A stretch of DNA of 64,000 bases, taken from assembly GCF_002929495.1 (NCBI RefSeq), contig NZ_PJJJ01000036.1:192504-256503 (forward strand), written 5' to 3'. The position numbers and the translations under genes are program-made. Source of the stretch: Cryobacterium sp. Y82 (GTDB lineage: Bacteria > Actinomycetota > Actinomycetes > Actinomycetales > Microbacteriaceae). The first letter of the stretch is position 1, and each line of letters starts with the position of its first letter. Of the stretch, positions 24,253-33,873 are shown piece after piece. The notes under the pieces are model-generated. The model saw only the letters and a list, made by a program, of their open reading frames with translations. It was not told the origin of the DNA and made no database searches.

Positions 24253-27200
24253 TTAGGCCGGCCCGGCAACTGCCGGAATGGCCGGCGGGAAAATGGCGGC
24301 CAGCAGCGTCTTGGTCCACTCGATCAGGGCGTTGTCATCGAGCGGTTCACCGTTCGGGCGCGGCATCGGCACACTGAGTGCGCCGGTGGCGGACACGTAC
24401 CGCGAGCCGGGGTACATCCGCTGCAGGCGCACCTGAATCGAATCGGCCAGGTCGGCCGGCGCAACGCGCAGGTTCGAGCCCATGGCCACGACCTCGCTGA
24501 GCTTCGCCTGCTGGGCCTGCCAGCGCAGCCGCGATACGGCCACGAGGTTCTGCACCGGAACGGGCGGTTCGCCGTAGCGGTCGGTGAGCTCGTCGAGCAC
24601 GAGGTCGATCTGGTCATCGTTCGCTGTGGGTGCACTCGCACTGGAGAGCTTCTGGTACGCCTCGAGGCGTAGGCGCTCACTGTCGACGAAGTTGTGCGGA
24701 ATGTGCGCATCGACCGGCAACTCCAGCCGCAGCTCGGTCTGCCCCTCGGCGACATCGCCGCGGAAGGTGCTCACGGCCTCACCGATCATGCGCAGGTATA
24801 GGTCGAAGCCCACGCCGGCGATATGGCCGGCCTGCTCGCCGCCGAGCAGGTTGCCGGCGCCGCGAATCTCGAGGTCCTTGAGGGCCACCTGCATGCCGGC
24901 GCCGAGTTCGTTGTTGGCGGCGATGGTGGCGAGACGGTCGTGGGCGGTCTCCGACAGCGGCTTGTTCTCGTCATACAGAAAGTAGGCGTAGGCCCGTTCG
25001 CGGCCGCGCCCGACCCGGCCGCGCAGCTGGTGCAGCTGGCTCAGGCCGAACTTGTCGGCCCGGTCGATGATGATGGTGTTGGCGTTGTTGATGTCGAGGC
25101 CGGTCTCGATGATCGTGGTGCAGACCAGAATGTCGAACTTGCGCTCCCAGAAATCACCGACCACCCGCTCCAGCTGCGCCTCCGGCAACTGCCCGTGTGC
25201 GATCGCAATGCGCGCCTCCGGTACGAGTTCGGCGAGCTGCGTGGCGATGCGGTTGATGGTCGTGACCCGGTTGTGCACGAAAAAGATCTGGCCCTCGCGC
25301 AGCAACTCCCGGCGGATGGCGGCGGCAACCTGTCGCTGGGAATACGGTCCCACAAAGGTCAGAATCGGGTGCCGGTCTTCGGGTGGGGTAGCCAGGGTCG
25401 ACATTTCACGGATGCCGGTGACCGCCATCTCGAGGGACCGCGGAATGGGCGTCGCGCTCATCGCGAGAATATCGACGTTGGTCTTGAGCTTCTTCAGCGC
25501 GTCTTTGTGCTCGACGCCGAAGCGCTGCTCCTCGTCGATGATGACCAGGCCGAGGTCTTTGAAGATAATCGATGATGAGAGCAAGCGGTGCGTGCCAATG
25601 ACGACGTCGACGGTGCCGTCGAGCATGCCGGCGATGGTTTCGCGCGATTCCTTGTCGGTTTGGAATCGTGATAGGGCACGCAGGTGAATCGGGAACCCGG
25701 CGAAGCGTTCCTTAAAGGTCTCCATGTGCTGGCTGACCAGCAGGGTGGTTGGCACGAGCATGGCGACCTGCTTGCCGTCCTGCACGGCCTTGAACGCAGC
25801 GCGAATGGCCACCTCAGTCTTGCCAAAACCCACGTCGCCGCTGAGCAGCCGGTCCATTGGAATGGGCCGTTCCATGTCGGCCTTGACCTCGTCGATGGTG
25901 GTGAGCTGGTCGGGGGTCTCCACGAAGGGAAATGCCTCTTCAAGCTCACGCTGCCAGGGGGTATCCGGCCCGAAGGCATGCCCCTTACTGGCCATGCGGG
26001 CCGAATACAGTTTAACGAGCTCGACGGCAATGTCGCGTACCGCCCTGCGCGCCTTGGTCTTGGCGCTCGACCAGTCGCTACCGCCCATCTTGCTCAGGGC
26101 CGGAGCCTCGCCGCCGACATAGCGGGTGACGAGGTCGAGCTGGTCGGTCGGCACGTACAGCCGGTCGCCGGTGTGCCCACGCTTCGACGGAGCGTATTCC
26201 AGCACGAGGTATTCGCGGGTGGTCTTGACCGGGTTGCGGCCGCCGCTTGACACCTCACGCTGAGTCAGTTCGAGAAAACGGCCGATGCCGTGCGTCTGGT
26301 GCACCACGTGGTCGCCGGCCACGAGCTGCAGCGGGTCAACGACATTCTTGCGGCGGCTGGCGAGCTTCTTGATCTGCCGCTCGGAGTACCCGACGGTGCG
26401 CCCGTAGAACTCGCTCTCGCTGATCAGAGCGAGCTTGCTCTGCGGCAGCTCAAAGCCGTGATCGACGGATGCCTTCAGCAGGTAGGCGATACCCGGTTCC
26501 GGTTCCAGCGGCCACACCTCCACCACCCGCACCGGCAGCTCGCGCTCGGCGAGCACCTGAGCGGCCCGTTCGACCAGGCCGGCACCCTGGGCCACTATGC
26601 CGACGACCCAGCCGTCGTGCAGCCGGGAGGCGACGTGACCCACGGCTCCGTCGACGCTGCCGGCGAAGGTGGGAACGGCATCCGCTTCGATGCGAATGGT
26701 GAGCAGTTCGTCCATCTCAAGGTGTTCGGGCAAAACCGGCGAATCGGTCGGTGCGGCCTGGAAGGTGCTCAGAGTCCACCAGTTGTGACCGGAGGCCGGC
26801 GCGCCAGGCGCCGAGTACTTCACGCTGTCGCGCAGGCGCTCCAGGGTGAGAAAATCACCGGATTCTAAGTCGATCGGGGCGTCAGCACCGGCCGTGGCGG
26901 CGCTCCAGGCGGCGCCGAGAAACTCACGATTGGTCTCGGCCAGGCTGATCGCCCGGCTCGCGACCCGTTCCGGCGAGATGACAGCGACGGCGGCATTGGT
27001 CGGCAGGTAGTGGGTGACGGGCACCAGCCGGTCGACCAGGGCCGGAGCGATGCTTTCCATGCCCTCGACCGGGATTCCCTCGGCGATCTTGGCGAGCAGA
27101 CCGGCCAGACTCGGAAATTCGTGTTGCATTTCGCGGGCGCGCTGCCGCACGGCTGGGCTCAGCAACAGTTCACGGCTGGGCGGCAGGCTGACGGATTCGA

Positions 27201-27882
27201 CCGGTTCGGGCAGCGACCGCTGGTCGGCCACGTTGAACAGGCGAATCTGCTCGACCTCGTCGCCAAAGAATTCGACCCGGTAGGGGTGCGAAGCGACCGG
27301 CGGAAACACGTCGAGAATTCCCCCTCGTACGGCAAACTCGCCGCGCCGGGTGACCATGTCGACACGGGCGTAGGCGACGTTGATCAACTGCAGCACGATC
27401 GCCGCGAGATCGTGGCCGCGGGCGCCGACGGTGAGCTCGATCGGTTCGTAGTCGGTGAGGTTGTCGGCAACGGGTTGCAGGGCCGCCCGTACCGAGGCAA
27501 CAACGATGAGCGGACGCCGCTTTCCTGGGTCTTGCTCCTGCCATTCGCGCATGCGGCGCAGGGCGTGCAGGCGCTTGCCGACGATCTCGGCGCTCGGGCT
27601 CAGGCGTTCGTGCGGCAGGGTCTCCCAGGCCGGAAAGTCGATGATTTCGGCGCTCGTGGCGAAGCAGCCAAGGTTTTCACGGATTGCCTCCGACTCGCGG
27701 CCGGTCGCGGTGATGACGAACAGGGCCTGCGCATCATCGCGCCGCAGGTTCAGCAGTGCTGCGAGCAGGGCTGCTCGCAGGCCCTCGGTCAGCGAGAAAT
27801 CCGCGTCCCGGCTCGCGTAGGCGAGGGCGTTGTCGAACGTGGAGGCGCGCGCGAGCGCTGCGATTAAGCCCTGAAGGATCAC
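24253..27882 (-). CDS. mfd: Transcription-repair coupling factor
   Basis: 1209 aa from a GTG at 27882. Domains in order: UvrB-homology module (~1-350), RNA polymerase-binding domain (~500-580, DHVVHQTHGIGRFLEL), RecG-like translocase with Walker A GDVGFGKTEVAIRAAFKAV, DEEQRFGVEHKD, ATPIPRSLEMA and motif VI GRVGRGRERAYAYF, and the C-terminal TRCF domain. Mfd displaces stalled RNA polymerase and recruits UvrA. The family's usual order with pth and rplY just upstream is kept. Confidence 0.97.
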   Translation of the reverse strand: MILQGLIAALARASTFDNALAYASRDADFSLTEGLRAALLAALLNLRRDDAQALFVITATGRESEAIRENLGCFATSAEIIDFPAWETLPHERLSPSAEIVGKRLHALRRMREWQEQDPGKRRPLIVVASVRAALQPVADNLTDYEPIELTVGARGHDLAAIVLQLINVAYARVDMVTRRGEFAVRGGILDVFPPVASHPYRVEFFGDEVEQIRLFNVADQRSLPEPVESVSLPPSRELLLSPAVRQRAREMQHEFPSLAGLLAKIAEGIPVEGMESIAPALVDRLVPVTHYLPTNAAVAVISPERVASRAISLAETNREFLGAAWSAATAGADAPIDLESGDFLTLERLRDSVKYSAPGAPASGHNWWTLSTFQAAPTDSPVLPEHLEMDELLTIRIEADAVPTFAGSVDGAVGHVASRLHDGWVVGIVAQGAGLVERAAQVLAERELPVRVVEVWPLEPEPGIAYLLKASVDHGFELPQSKLALISESEFYGRTVGYSERQIKKLASRRKNVVDPLQLVAGDHVVHQTHGIGRFLELTQREVSSGGRNPVKTTREYLVLEYAPSKRGHTGDRLYVPTDQLDLVTRYVGGEAPALSKMGGSDWSSAKTKARRAVRDIAVELVKLYSARMASKGHAFGPDTPWQRELEEAFPFVETPDQLTTIDEVKADMERPIPMDRLLSGDVGFGKTEVAIRAAFKAVQDGKQVAMLVPTTLLVSQHMETFKERFAGFPIHLRALSRFQTDKESRETIAGMLDGTVDVVIGTHRLLSSSIIFKDLGLVIIDEEQRFGVEHKDALKKLKTNVDILAMSATPIPRSLEMAVTGIREMSTLATPPEDRHPILTFVGPYSQRQVAAAIRRELLREGQIFFVHNRVTTINRIATQLAELVPEARIAIAHGQLPEAQLERVVGDFWERKFDILVCTTIIETGLDINNANTIIIDRADKFGLSQLHQLRGRVGRGRERAYAYFLYDENKPLSETAHDRLATIAANNELGAGMQVALKDLEIRGAGNLLGGEQAGHIAGVGFDLYLRMIGEAVSTFRGDVAEGQTELRLELPVDAHIPHNFVDSERLRLEAYQKLSSASAPTANDDQIDLVLDELTDRYGEPPVPVQNLVAVSRLRWQAQQAKLSEVVAMGSNLRVAPADLADSIQVRLQRMYPGSRYVSATGALSVPMPRPNGEPLDDNALIEWTKTLLAAIFPPAIPAVAGPA

Positions 27883-27919
27883 TGAATGAGTCTACGCACT
27901 GGCACCGACAGCGCCGAAC

Positions 27920-28504
27920 TCAAGACGGCGAGTGGAACTTCTGCTGGGCCGCCACGACGCCGTCGGTGGCAATGAGTTCGATCGCGTCGGAGGCATCCGC
28001 TATCAGGTTAGGCAGAATGCTGCGCTCGGCGGCAGCGAAGTCGTGCAGCACGAAATCGGCCGGATTCTGGCGGCCGGGCGGGCGCCCGATGCCCATGCGT
28101 AGGCGAATGAACTCGTTGCTGCCGGTGGCGGCGATGATGTCGCGCAGGCCGTTGTGGCCGCCGTGACCGCCGCCAACCTTGATCTTGAGCGTGTCAAAGG
28201 GCAGGTCGAGATCATCGTGCACGACGATGAGCCGGTTGATGGGCAGCGAGTAGAAGCGCAGCAGCGCTGCGACCGGGCTACCGGAGACGTTCATGAACGT
28301 GGCGGGCTTGGCCAGCACCAGTTTGGGTCCGGCGGGCGCGAGGCGTCCTTCGGCCACGAGGGCGGCCGTTTTGTGACGTTTAAAGTTTGACGCGAGACGG
28401 TCGGCGAGCTGTGCGGCCACCATCTGTCCGACGTTGTGCCGGTTGCCGGCGTAGTCGGGCCCGGGGTTACCGAGCCCGACTACGAGCCACAGGTTCGTGT
28501 CCAG
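27920..28504 (-). CDS. pth: Aminoacyl-tRNA hydrolase (peptidyl-tRNA hydrolase), CTG start
   Basis: 194 aa if it starts at the CTG at 28504-28502. Family motifs LWLVVGLGNPGPDYAGNRHN (with the catalytic His), AKPATFMNVSG, VHDDLDLP and GGGHGGHNGLRDI are all present. The first in-frame ATG (28423) would delete the GLGNPG and RHN segments and thus the active site. No ATG, GTG or TTG exists in frame upstream of the conserved start, whereas GGAGG lies six bases before the CTG. It releases peptides from stalled peptidyl-tRNA. It follows rplY by 56 bases and precedes mfd by 37. Confidence 0.9.
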   Translation of the reverse strand: MDTNLWLVVGLGNPGPDYAGNRHNVGQMVAAQLADRLASNFKRHKTAALVAEGRLAPAGPKLVLAKPATFMNVSGSPVAALLRFYSLPINRLIVVHDDLDLPFDTLKIKVGGGHGGHNGLRDIIAATGSNEFIRLRMGIGRPPGRQNPADFVLHDFAAAERSILPNLIADASDAIELIATDGVVAAQQKFHSPS

Positions 28505-28560
28505 GGGATTCCTCCGTGTGCGAGGGCGAAAGCCCAGACGGAACCAGTTGAAAATTACAG

Positions 28561-29172
28561 CTACGCGGCGGGCGTAGCGGCCGGGGTTCCGGCCGTGATG
28601 ACCTCGGTCTCGGCCTCTTCTTCATCTTCACCGCGCGGGGTGTGGATGTAGACGACGAGGGCGTCTTCATCAGAGATCAGCGTGGCGCCGGAGGGCAGCG
28701 GAACGTCCTTGGCGTGAATCTGGGCGCCGTCTTCGAGGCCTTCGATCGACACAGTGACGTTCTCGGGGATGTCGGTCGCTTCGACCTCGAGCAGCAGGGT
28801 CTTGGTATCGAAGTCGGCGATCGTGCCCGGGAAGGACTCGCCCGACATGTGCACCTGAACTTCCACCTGCACCTTTTCGCCCTTGCGCACGACGACGAGG
28901 TCGATGTGCTCGATGATGGCCTTCACCGGGTCCTTCTGCACGTCCTTGACCAGCACAAGCTGCTTGGCGCCGGCGATGTCGAGCTCGAGGAGCATGTTGG
29001 CGCGACGCAGCAACAGGGCGATGCGATGGGCGGGCAGCGACACGTGCACCGGCTCGGTGCCGTGGCCGTAAATGACGGCAGGAATCTTGCCGAGCACGCG
29101 CAGCTTGCGGGCCGCGCCCTTGCCAAAGCTTTCGCGCAGTTCAGCGGCGACGGCGGTAACTTCTCTAGCCAT
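28561..29172 (-). CDS. rplY: 50S ribosomal protein L25/general stress protein Ctc
   Basis: 203 aa from the ATG at 29172 behind AAGGAG. The N-terminal half is the L25 5S-rRNA-binding domain (AVAAELRESFGKGAARKLR, GKIPAVIYGHG, LVLVKDVQKDPVK), and the C-terminal half is the TL5/Ctc beta domain (SGESFPGTIADF). The C-terminal tail is acidic then Ala/Thr-rich. It stabilises the central protuberance of the 50S subunit. It is the first gene of rplY-pth-(mfd). Confidence 0.96.
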   Translation of the reverse strand: MAREVTAVAAELRESFGKGAARKLRVLGKIPAVIYGHGTEPVHVSLPAHRIALLLRRANMLLELDIAGAKQLVLVKDVQKDPVKAIIEHIDLVVVRKGEKVQVEVQVHMSGESFPGTIADFDTKTLLLEVEATDIPENVTVSIEGLEDGAQIHAKDVPLPSGATLISDEDALVVYIHTPRGEDEEEAETEVITAGTPAATPAA

Positions 29173-29430
29173 GGTATTTTCTCCTTGCCGGGCACGATGC
29201 CCGAGTTCTGGTACGGACCGAAGCCCGAAAAGTGGGTACTGATTCAACTCGAACGCATGTCAGCGTGAGGAAAAGCCCAAGGCCTCGTCCGCCGCGTCGA
29301 TAACGGATGCTGCCGGCCCAAGTCTGGCCCGGCAGGATCCCTCGCCGAAGTTCGCTTCCAAGCTTACACAGTTCGGGACGGTACGGCAGCCCGGGCGTGT
29401 CGTTCGCTGCGGCTGCGCCTCGCCAGACGT

Positions 29431-29436
29431 TAGGGT
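29431..29436 (+). promoter_or_regulatory. Predicted -10 element for leaderless gntR mRNA
   Basis: TAGGGT, then CGGAGC, then the ATG at 29443. GGAG lies too close to the start to serve as a Shine-Dalgarno, so a leaderless message is the simpler reading. Confidence 0.45.
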
Positions 29437-29442
29437 CGGAGC

Positions 29443-30156
29443 ATGTCATCGAGCCTGCACAACCGCGTGGTCGACGCGGTGGGCACCCTCATCGTCGACG
29501 GCCGCACGCCCGCCGGAACGGTCATGCTCTCAGAGCAGATCGAGCGCGCCCAGGGGGTCAGTCGATCGGTCGTGCGCGAGGCGGTGCGCGTGCTCGCGGC
29601 GATGGGCCTGGTCGAGTCGGTCAAGCGCGTCGGAATTCGGGTGCGTCCGCAATCGGGGTGGAATGCGTTCGACCCGGTCCTCATCCGCTGGCGTTTGGCC
29701 GGGGCGGGGCGGGGCGCGCAGCTGCGCTCGCTCACCGAGCTGCGGGCATCCGTTGAGCCGATGGCTGCCGAGTTGGCCGCCCAGCACTGCCCGCAGGCGA
29801 TGTCGGGCGAGCTCATGACCGTGGCGGCGCAGATGCGCACGGTGGGACGTTCCGGTGACCTGGAACGATTTCTGGATCTGGACATCCATTTTCACCGCCT
29901 TGTGCTGCACGGATCGGGCAATGAAATGTTCGCCAAGCTCGACGAAGTGATCGCCGCCGTACTCTCGGGGCGCACCGGCCTCGGCCTCATGCCTGCCCAC
30001 CCGCACGAAACCGCGCTGCAGTGGCACGTCGACGTGGCGGACGCCATTCAGGGCGGGCACCCCGTGCGGGCGCGCGAGTCGATGGAACTGATCATGCGGC
30101 GCACCATCGCCGAAGTCGAAGAGTCCTGGGCCGATACTGCCCGCATTTTCTTCTAG
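29443..30156 (+). CDS. gntR: FadR-subfamily GntR regulator, probable gluconate repressor
   Basis: 237 aa. N-terminal winged helix (LHNRVVDAVGTLIVDG, LSEQIERAQGVSRSVVREAVRVL, then AAMGLVESV) and a C-terminal FCD ligand-binding domain with the metal-binding Asp/His (LDLDIHFHRLVLHGSGN, WHVDVADAI). Convergent with gntP-gntK, so it probably represses the gluconate genes and responds to gluconate or 6-phosphogluconate. A TACAA/TTGTA palindrome at 32173 is a candidate target. Ligand identity is inference from context. Confidence 0.88.
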   Translation: MSSSLHNRVVDAVGTLIVDGRTPAGTVMLSEQIERAQGVSRSVVREAVRVLAAMGLVESVKRVGIRVRPQSGWNAFDPVLIRWRLAGAGRGAQLRSLTELRASVEPMAAELAAQHCPQAMSGELMTVAAQMRTVGRSGDLERFLDLDIHFHRLVLHGSGNEMFAKLDEVIAAVLSGRTGLGLMPAHPHETALQWHVDVADAIQGGHPVRARESMELIMRRTIAEVEESWADTARIFF

Positions 30157-30183
30157 AGCGCGGGCGGGCGCCGCGCCAACAGA

Positions 30184-31591
30184 TCAGATCAGGCTGGCTA
30201 CGAGGTAGATGGCCGCGGCAATCGTGAAGCCCACGATTCCGACGAGGGCCTGACCGACCGTCCAGGTCTTGAGCGTTGTTTTGGTGTCCATTCCGAAGAA
30301 GCGGCTGACCAGCCAGAAGCCGGAATCGTTGACGTGCCCAGCGAACACCGACCCGGCGGCGAGGGCCAGCACGATGGCAGCGAGCTCGACCGGGTTAAAC
30401 ATGGTGTTGCCCATCACAACCGGTTGCAGCAGCGCCGCTGTCGTGGTGAGGGCAACTGTTGCCGACCCCTGAGCGATGCGCACGAGGGCGGCGATCACGA
30501 ACCCAGCCACGATGACAGGCAGACCGATTGCGTCAAGCGATTCGGCCAAGGCATTGCCGATGCCGCTGGCACGGAGCACGCCGCCGAACATTCCGCCGGC
30601 GCCGGTGATGAGGATGACAGCCGAGACCGGGCCGAGCGCGCTGTCCACAACGGATTCTACGAGGGTGGCCGACTTGCGCTTTTTCCAGCCCAGCAGGGCC
30701 ATGGCAAGAACCACGGTGATAAGTAGTGCGACCGGAGTCTCGCCGATGGCGCGCAGGACCTGCACCCAGGCGTCGTCAAGGGAGACGAGCCCGGCGGTTG
30801 CGGCCATGTTCAGGCCGGTGTTGAAAAAGATCAGTCCGATCGGCAGTAGGAGCAGCGTCATGATGATGCCGATGCGGGGCGCGGAAGCGAACTCGGTGAA
30901 GTCACCGGTACTGCCGCGCAGGATGGCGGGCACGGGAATGTCGTACTTGCGACCGACATACCCACCGAACAGGTGGCCGACGACATACCAGGTGGGAAGG
31001 GCGACCAGAAGACCGAAGATCAGAACGAGTCCCACGTCGGCACCAAGCAGGCCGGTTGCCGCGACGGGCCCCGGGTGCGGCGGCACGAAAATGTGCATGA
31101 CCGAGAAAGCCACGGCCGACGGAAACGCATACCCGAGGAACGATCCACCGAGGCGACGGGCTACGGGCTACGGCGAAGATGATCGGCAGCATGACGACGA
31201 GGCCGGCGTCGAAAAAGATCGGGAAACCGAGCATGAGCGACGCAACGGCGAGGGCGATCGGCGCGCGCCGTTCTCCAAACCTGGAGATCAGGGCATCCGT
31301 CAGCACCTGCGCTCCACCGCTGGTTTCCAGCATCCTGCCAAGCATGGCGCCCAAGCCGACGAGCAGGGCGACCCCGGCCAGGGTGCTGCCGAAGCCTTCA
31401 AGCAGGGTGGGCATGAGACGGGCGGTCGGAATGCCGGTGGCGACCGCGGTGAGCAGGCTCACGATGATCAGCGACAGGAACGCGTGCACCTTGAACTTCA
31501 TGATGAGCACGAGGAGCACCGCGATTGCGCCAGCGGCAACGCCGAGCAAAGCGGGGGTGCCGAGCACCCAGTTCATTTCAAGATCGGTCAT
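30184..31591 (-). pseudogene. gntP: Gluconate:H+ symporter GntP, frameshifted by a 7-bp tandem duplication
   Basis: Two overlapping frames together make a complete GntP permease. Frame 1 runs from the ATG at 31591 (WVLGTPALLGVAAGAIAV) to FDAGLVVMLPIIFAVA; frame 2 resumes with FSVMHIFVPPHPGPVAATG and ends with the usual C-terminus at 30184. The switch lies at two consecutive copies of ACGGGCT (31156-31162 and 31163-31169, plus-strand). Deleting one copy gives AVARRLGGSFLGYAFPSAVA, the expected family sequence, and a 466-aa protein. The start overlaps the gntK stop (ATGA). As sequenced, gluconate uptake by this protein should be lost. Confidence 0.9.
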
Positions 31592-32103
31592 CAGTGAGCT
31601 ATCCCTTTGTGGATCAAGTCGACGAGTTCGTCGGGAGTATGGATAAGGTCGAAGCGGAGTCCCGCTTCGTCGGCCGCGAGAGGTTCGAGCGCCGCGAATT
31701 GCGAGTCGAGCAGTGTGGGTGGCATGTACTCGTGGTTGCGGTGGGTGAGACGCTCCGCGATGAGTTCTTGACTGCCGTAAAGCTCGGCAAAGACCAGGGT
31801 CGGCACGAAGGCGCGCAGAAGATCGCGGTAGCTGCGCTTGAGCGCGGAGCAGGCGACAACTACGGGGTCACCGAGTAGAGCGGCGTCCGCTATCGCCTCG
31901 GCGATGCGGGTGAGCCAGGGCAGCCGATCCTCATCGGTGAGCGGATGCCCGGACGCCATCTTGGTGCGCGCGGCCACGCTGTGCAGGTCGTCACCGTCGA
32001 GAAACCGCAGGCCACGCACCTGCGCCAGGGCGAGGCCGACAGTGGATTTACCACACCCCTGAACGCCCATCACGATGATGGGCGTGTGAAAGTGATCAGT
32101 CAT
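31591..32103 (-). CDS. gntK: Gluconokinase
   Basis: 170 aa. P-loop GVQGCGKSTVG at the N-terminus, then DGDDLHSVAARTKMASGHPLTDEDRLPWL, the gluconate kinase signature, and ACSALKRSYRDLLR. It phosphorylates gluconate to 6-phosphogluconate for the divergent gnd product. The Shine-Dalgarno GAGGAG precedes the ATG at 32103. The stop overlaps the gntP start. The gene itself is intact although its transporter partner is broken. Confidence 0.95.
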   Translation of the reverse strand: MTDHFHTPIIVMGVQGCGKSTVGLALAQVRGLRFLDGDDLHSVAARTKMASGHPLTDEDRLPWLTRIAEAIADAALLGDPVVVACSALKRSYRDLLRAFVPTLVFAELYGSQELIAERLTHRNHEYMPPTLLDSQFAALEPLAADEAGLRFDLIHTPDELVDLIHKGIAH

Positions 32104-32172
32104 GGTGCTCCTCGGACGGCCGCTGCTTCATTACCTCGGATCACGACGCGACGAGCACGTAATAAATCTGAT

Positions 32173-32183
32173 TACAAGTTGTA
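32173..32183. promoter_or_regulatory. Candidate GntR operator between gntK and gnd
   Basis: TACAAGTTGTA is a perfect palindrome around one central base. Its TACAA/TTGTA half-sites resemble the gluconate operator of B. subtilis. A second dyad, GTAATAAATCTGATTAC (spanning ~32158-32174), overlaps its left end. Placement 70 bases upstream of gntK and 118 bases upstream of gnd fits control of both directions. Confidence 0.5.
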
Positions 32184-32300
32184 CGCTAACATTTATATCT
32201 GTTTTTATGAAATCGCGCGTGTCCCCCGCTTGTGGGACTAATCAGGCCCGTGCACTAAACTCGCAGGTGGTCTGTTCAACACAGCCCCAAAGGAGAAAAC

Positions 32301-33758
32301 GTGTCAGAGTCAGGGCAAGCACAGGCAAATATCGGTGTCGTCGGTCTGGCGGTGATGGGTTCCAACCTGGCCCGCAACCTCGCTGGCCGCGAAGGAAACA
32401 CGGTCGCGGTCTACAACCGCTCCCCCGAACGCACCCGTCTGCTCACGACCGAGCACCCGGAGGCGAATTTCGTCGCCTCCGAGAACATCGCCGATTTCGT
32501 CGCTACGCTGACCCGCCCGCGCACCGCGATCATCATGGTGCAGGCCGGACGCGGCACCGACGCCGTCATCTCGCAGCTCTCTGAGCTGTTTGAACCCGGC
32601 GACATCATCGTCGACGGCGGTAACGCCGACTTCACCGACACCATCCGTCGCGAAAAGGAGCAAAGCGCCAAGGGCATCAACTTCGTCGGCGCCGGCATCT
32701 CCGGTGGCGAAGAGGGCGCCCTCAACGGCCCCAGCATCATGCCCGGCGGCTCGGTCGAGGCCTACAAGACCCTCGGACCCATTCTCGAATCCATTGCCGC
32801 CGTCGTCGACGGCGTGCCGTGCGTCACGCACATCGGTACCGACGGCGCCGGCCACTTCGTCAAGATGGTCCACAACGGCATCGAATACGCCGACATGCAG
32901 CTCATCGCCGAGGCCTACGACCTGCTGCGCAAGGTCGGCGGACACTCCCCCGAGGCCATCGCCGACGTCTTCACCGACTGGAACGGCGGGGAGCTCAACA
33001 GCTACCTGATCGAAATCACCGCGGAGATTCTGCGCCAGGTCGACGCGAAGACCGGCAAGCCGTTCATCGACGTCGTGCTCGACGAGGCCGGGTCCAAGGG
33101 AACCGGCGTCTGGACGGTGCAGAATGCTCTCGACCTCGGCGTTCCCGTTGGCGGCATCGCCGAAGCCGTCTTCGCCCGCGCCGTTTCCAGCCACCCGGAG
33201 CAGCGTGGACCGGTGCGTGCCAGCATCACCGCCCGACCCGAGCTCGCCGTCGTCGGCCACACCTTTCAGGAAGACGTACGCCAGGCGCTCTACGCCTCGA
33301 AGATCGTGGCGTACGCACAGGGGTTCGATGCGATCATCGCCGGTGCGATCAAGTACAACTGGAACATTGACAAGGGCGCCATCGCCACCATCTGGCGCGG
33401 CGGCTGCATCATTCGCGCGCAGTTCCTCAACCGCATCGTGGACGCTTACGCCAACGACCCGTCGATCCCGAGCCTGCTCGTCGACCCGTACTTCGCCGAG
33501 GCTGTCGCCGCCGGCGAGGCAGCGTGGCGCCGCGTAGTCTCAACCGCGGCGCTCTCTGGCATCCCGGTTCCCGGCTTCGGAGCCAGCCTGAGCTACTTCG
33601 ACTCGCTGGCAAGTGAGCGGCTTCCGGCCGCCCTGGTGCAGGGCCAGCGCGACTTCTTCGGCGCCCACACGTACCACCGCGTCGACATGCCCGGTACCTT
33701 CCACACCCTGTGGTCCGGCGACCGCACCGAGATCGTCACTGAGGCGTCTACGCACTGA
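32301..33758 (+). CDS. gnd: 6-phosphogluconate dehydrogenase, decarboxylating
   Basis: 485 aa. NADP-binding GLAVMGSNLARNLAGREGNTVAVYNRS, then IIVDGGNADFTDT, the catalytic GAGISGGEEGALNGPSIMPGG and KMVHNGIEYADMQLIAEAYDLL, and a C-terminal IWRGGCIIRAQFL. It is the NADP form (NRSPE after the GxGxxG). Shine-Dalgarno AAAGGAGAAAA precedes the ATG. It oxidises 6-phosphogluconate to ribulose 5-phosphate. It is divergent from gntK and followed by a strong terminator. Confidence 0.98.
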   Translation: MSESGQAQANIGVVGLAVMGSNLARNLAGREGNTVAVYNRSPERTRLLTTEHPEANFVASENIADFVATLTRPRTAIIMVQAGRGTDAVISQLSELFEPGDIIVDGGNADFTDTIRREKEQSAKGINFVGAGISGGEEGALNGPSIMPGGSVEAYKTLGPILESIAAVVDGVPCVTHIGTDGAGHFVKMVHNGIEYADMQLIAEAYDLLRKVGGHSPEAIADVFTDWNGGELNSYLIEITAEILRQVDAKTGKPFIDVVLDEAGSKGTGVWTVQNALDLGVPVGGIAEAVFARAVSSHPEQRGPVRASITARPELAVVGHTFQEDVRQALYASKIVAYAQGFDAIIAGAIKYNWNIDKGAIATIWRGGCIIRAQFLNRIVDAYANDPSIPSLLVDPYFAEAVAAGEAAWRRVVSTAALSGIPVPGFGASLSYFDSLASERLPAALVQGQRDFFGAHTYHRVDMPGTFHTLWSGDRTEIVTEASTH

Positions 33759-33772
33759 CCATCCGCGTTGCC

Positions 33773-33830
33773 GGCCGGCAGTATCCGCTCCTACCCTCGG
33801 GTGTGAACGGATACTGTCGGCCAGTTTTTT
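33773..33830 (+). terminator. Rho-independent terminator of gnd
   Basis: GGCCGGCAGTATCCG (33773-33787) pairs 14 of 15 with CGGATACTGTCGGCC (33808-33822), followed by AG and six T (33825-33830). It is the clearest terminator in the window. Confidence 0.93.
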
Positions 33831-33873
33831 CACCGGCCGCTTCACACCAAGCTCTGAAAGACTAGGGGTCCCC

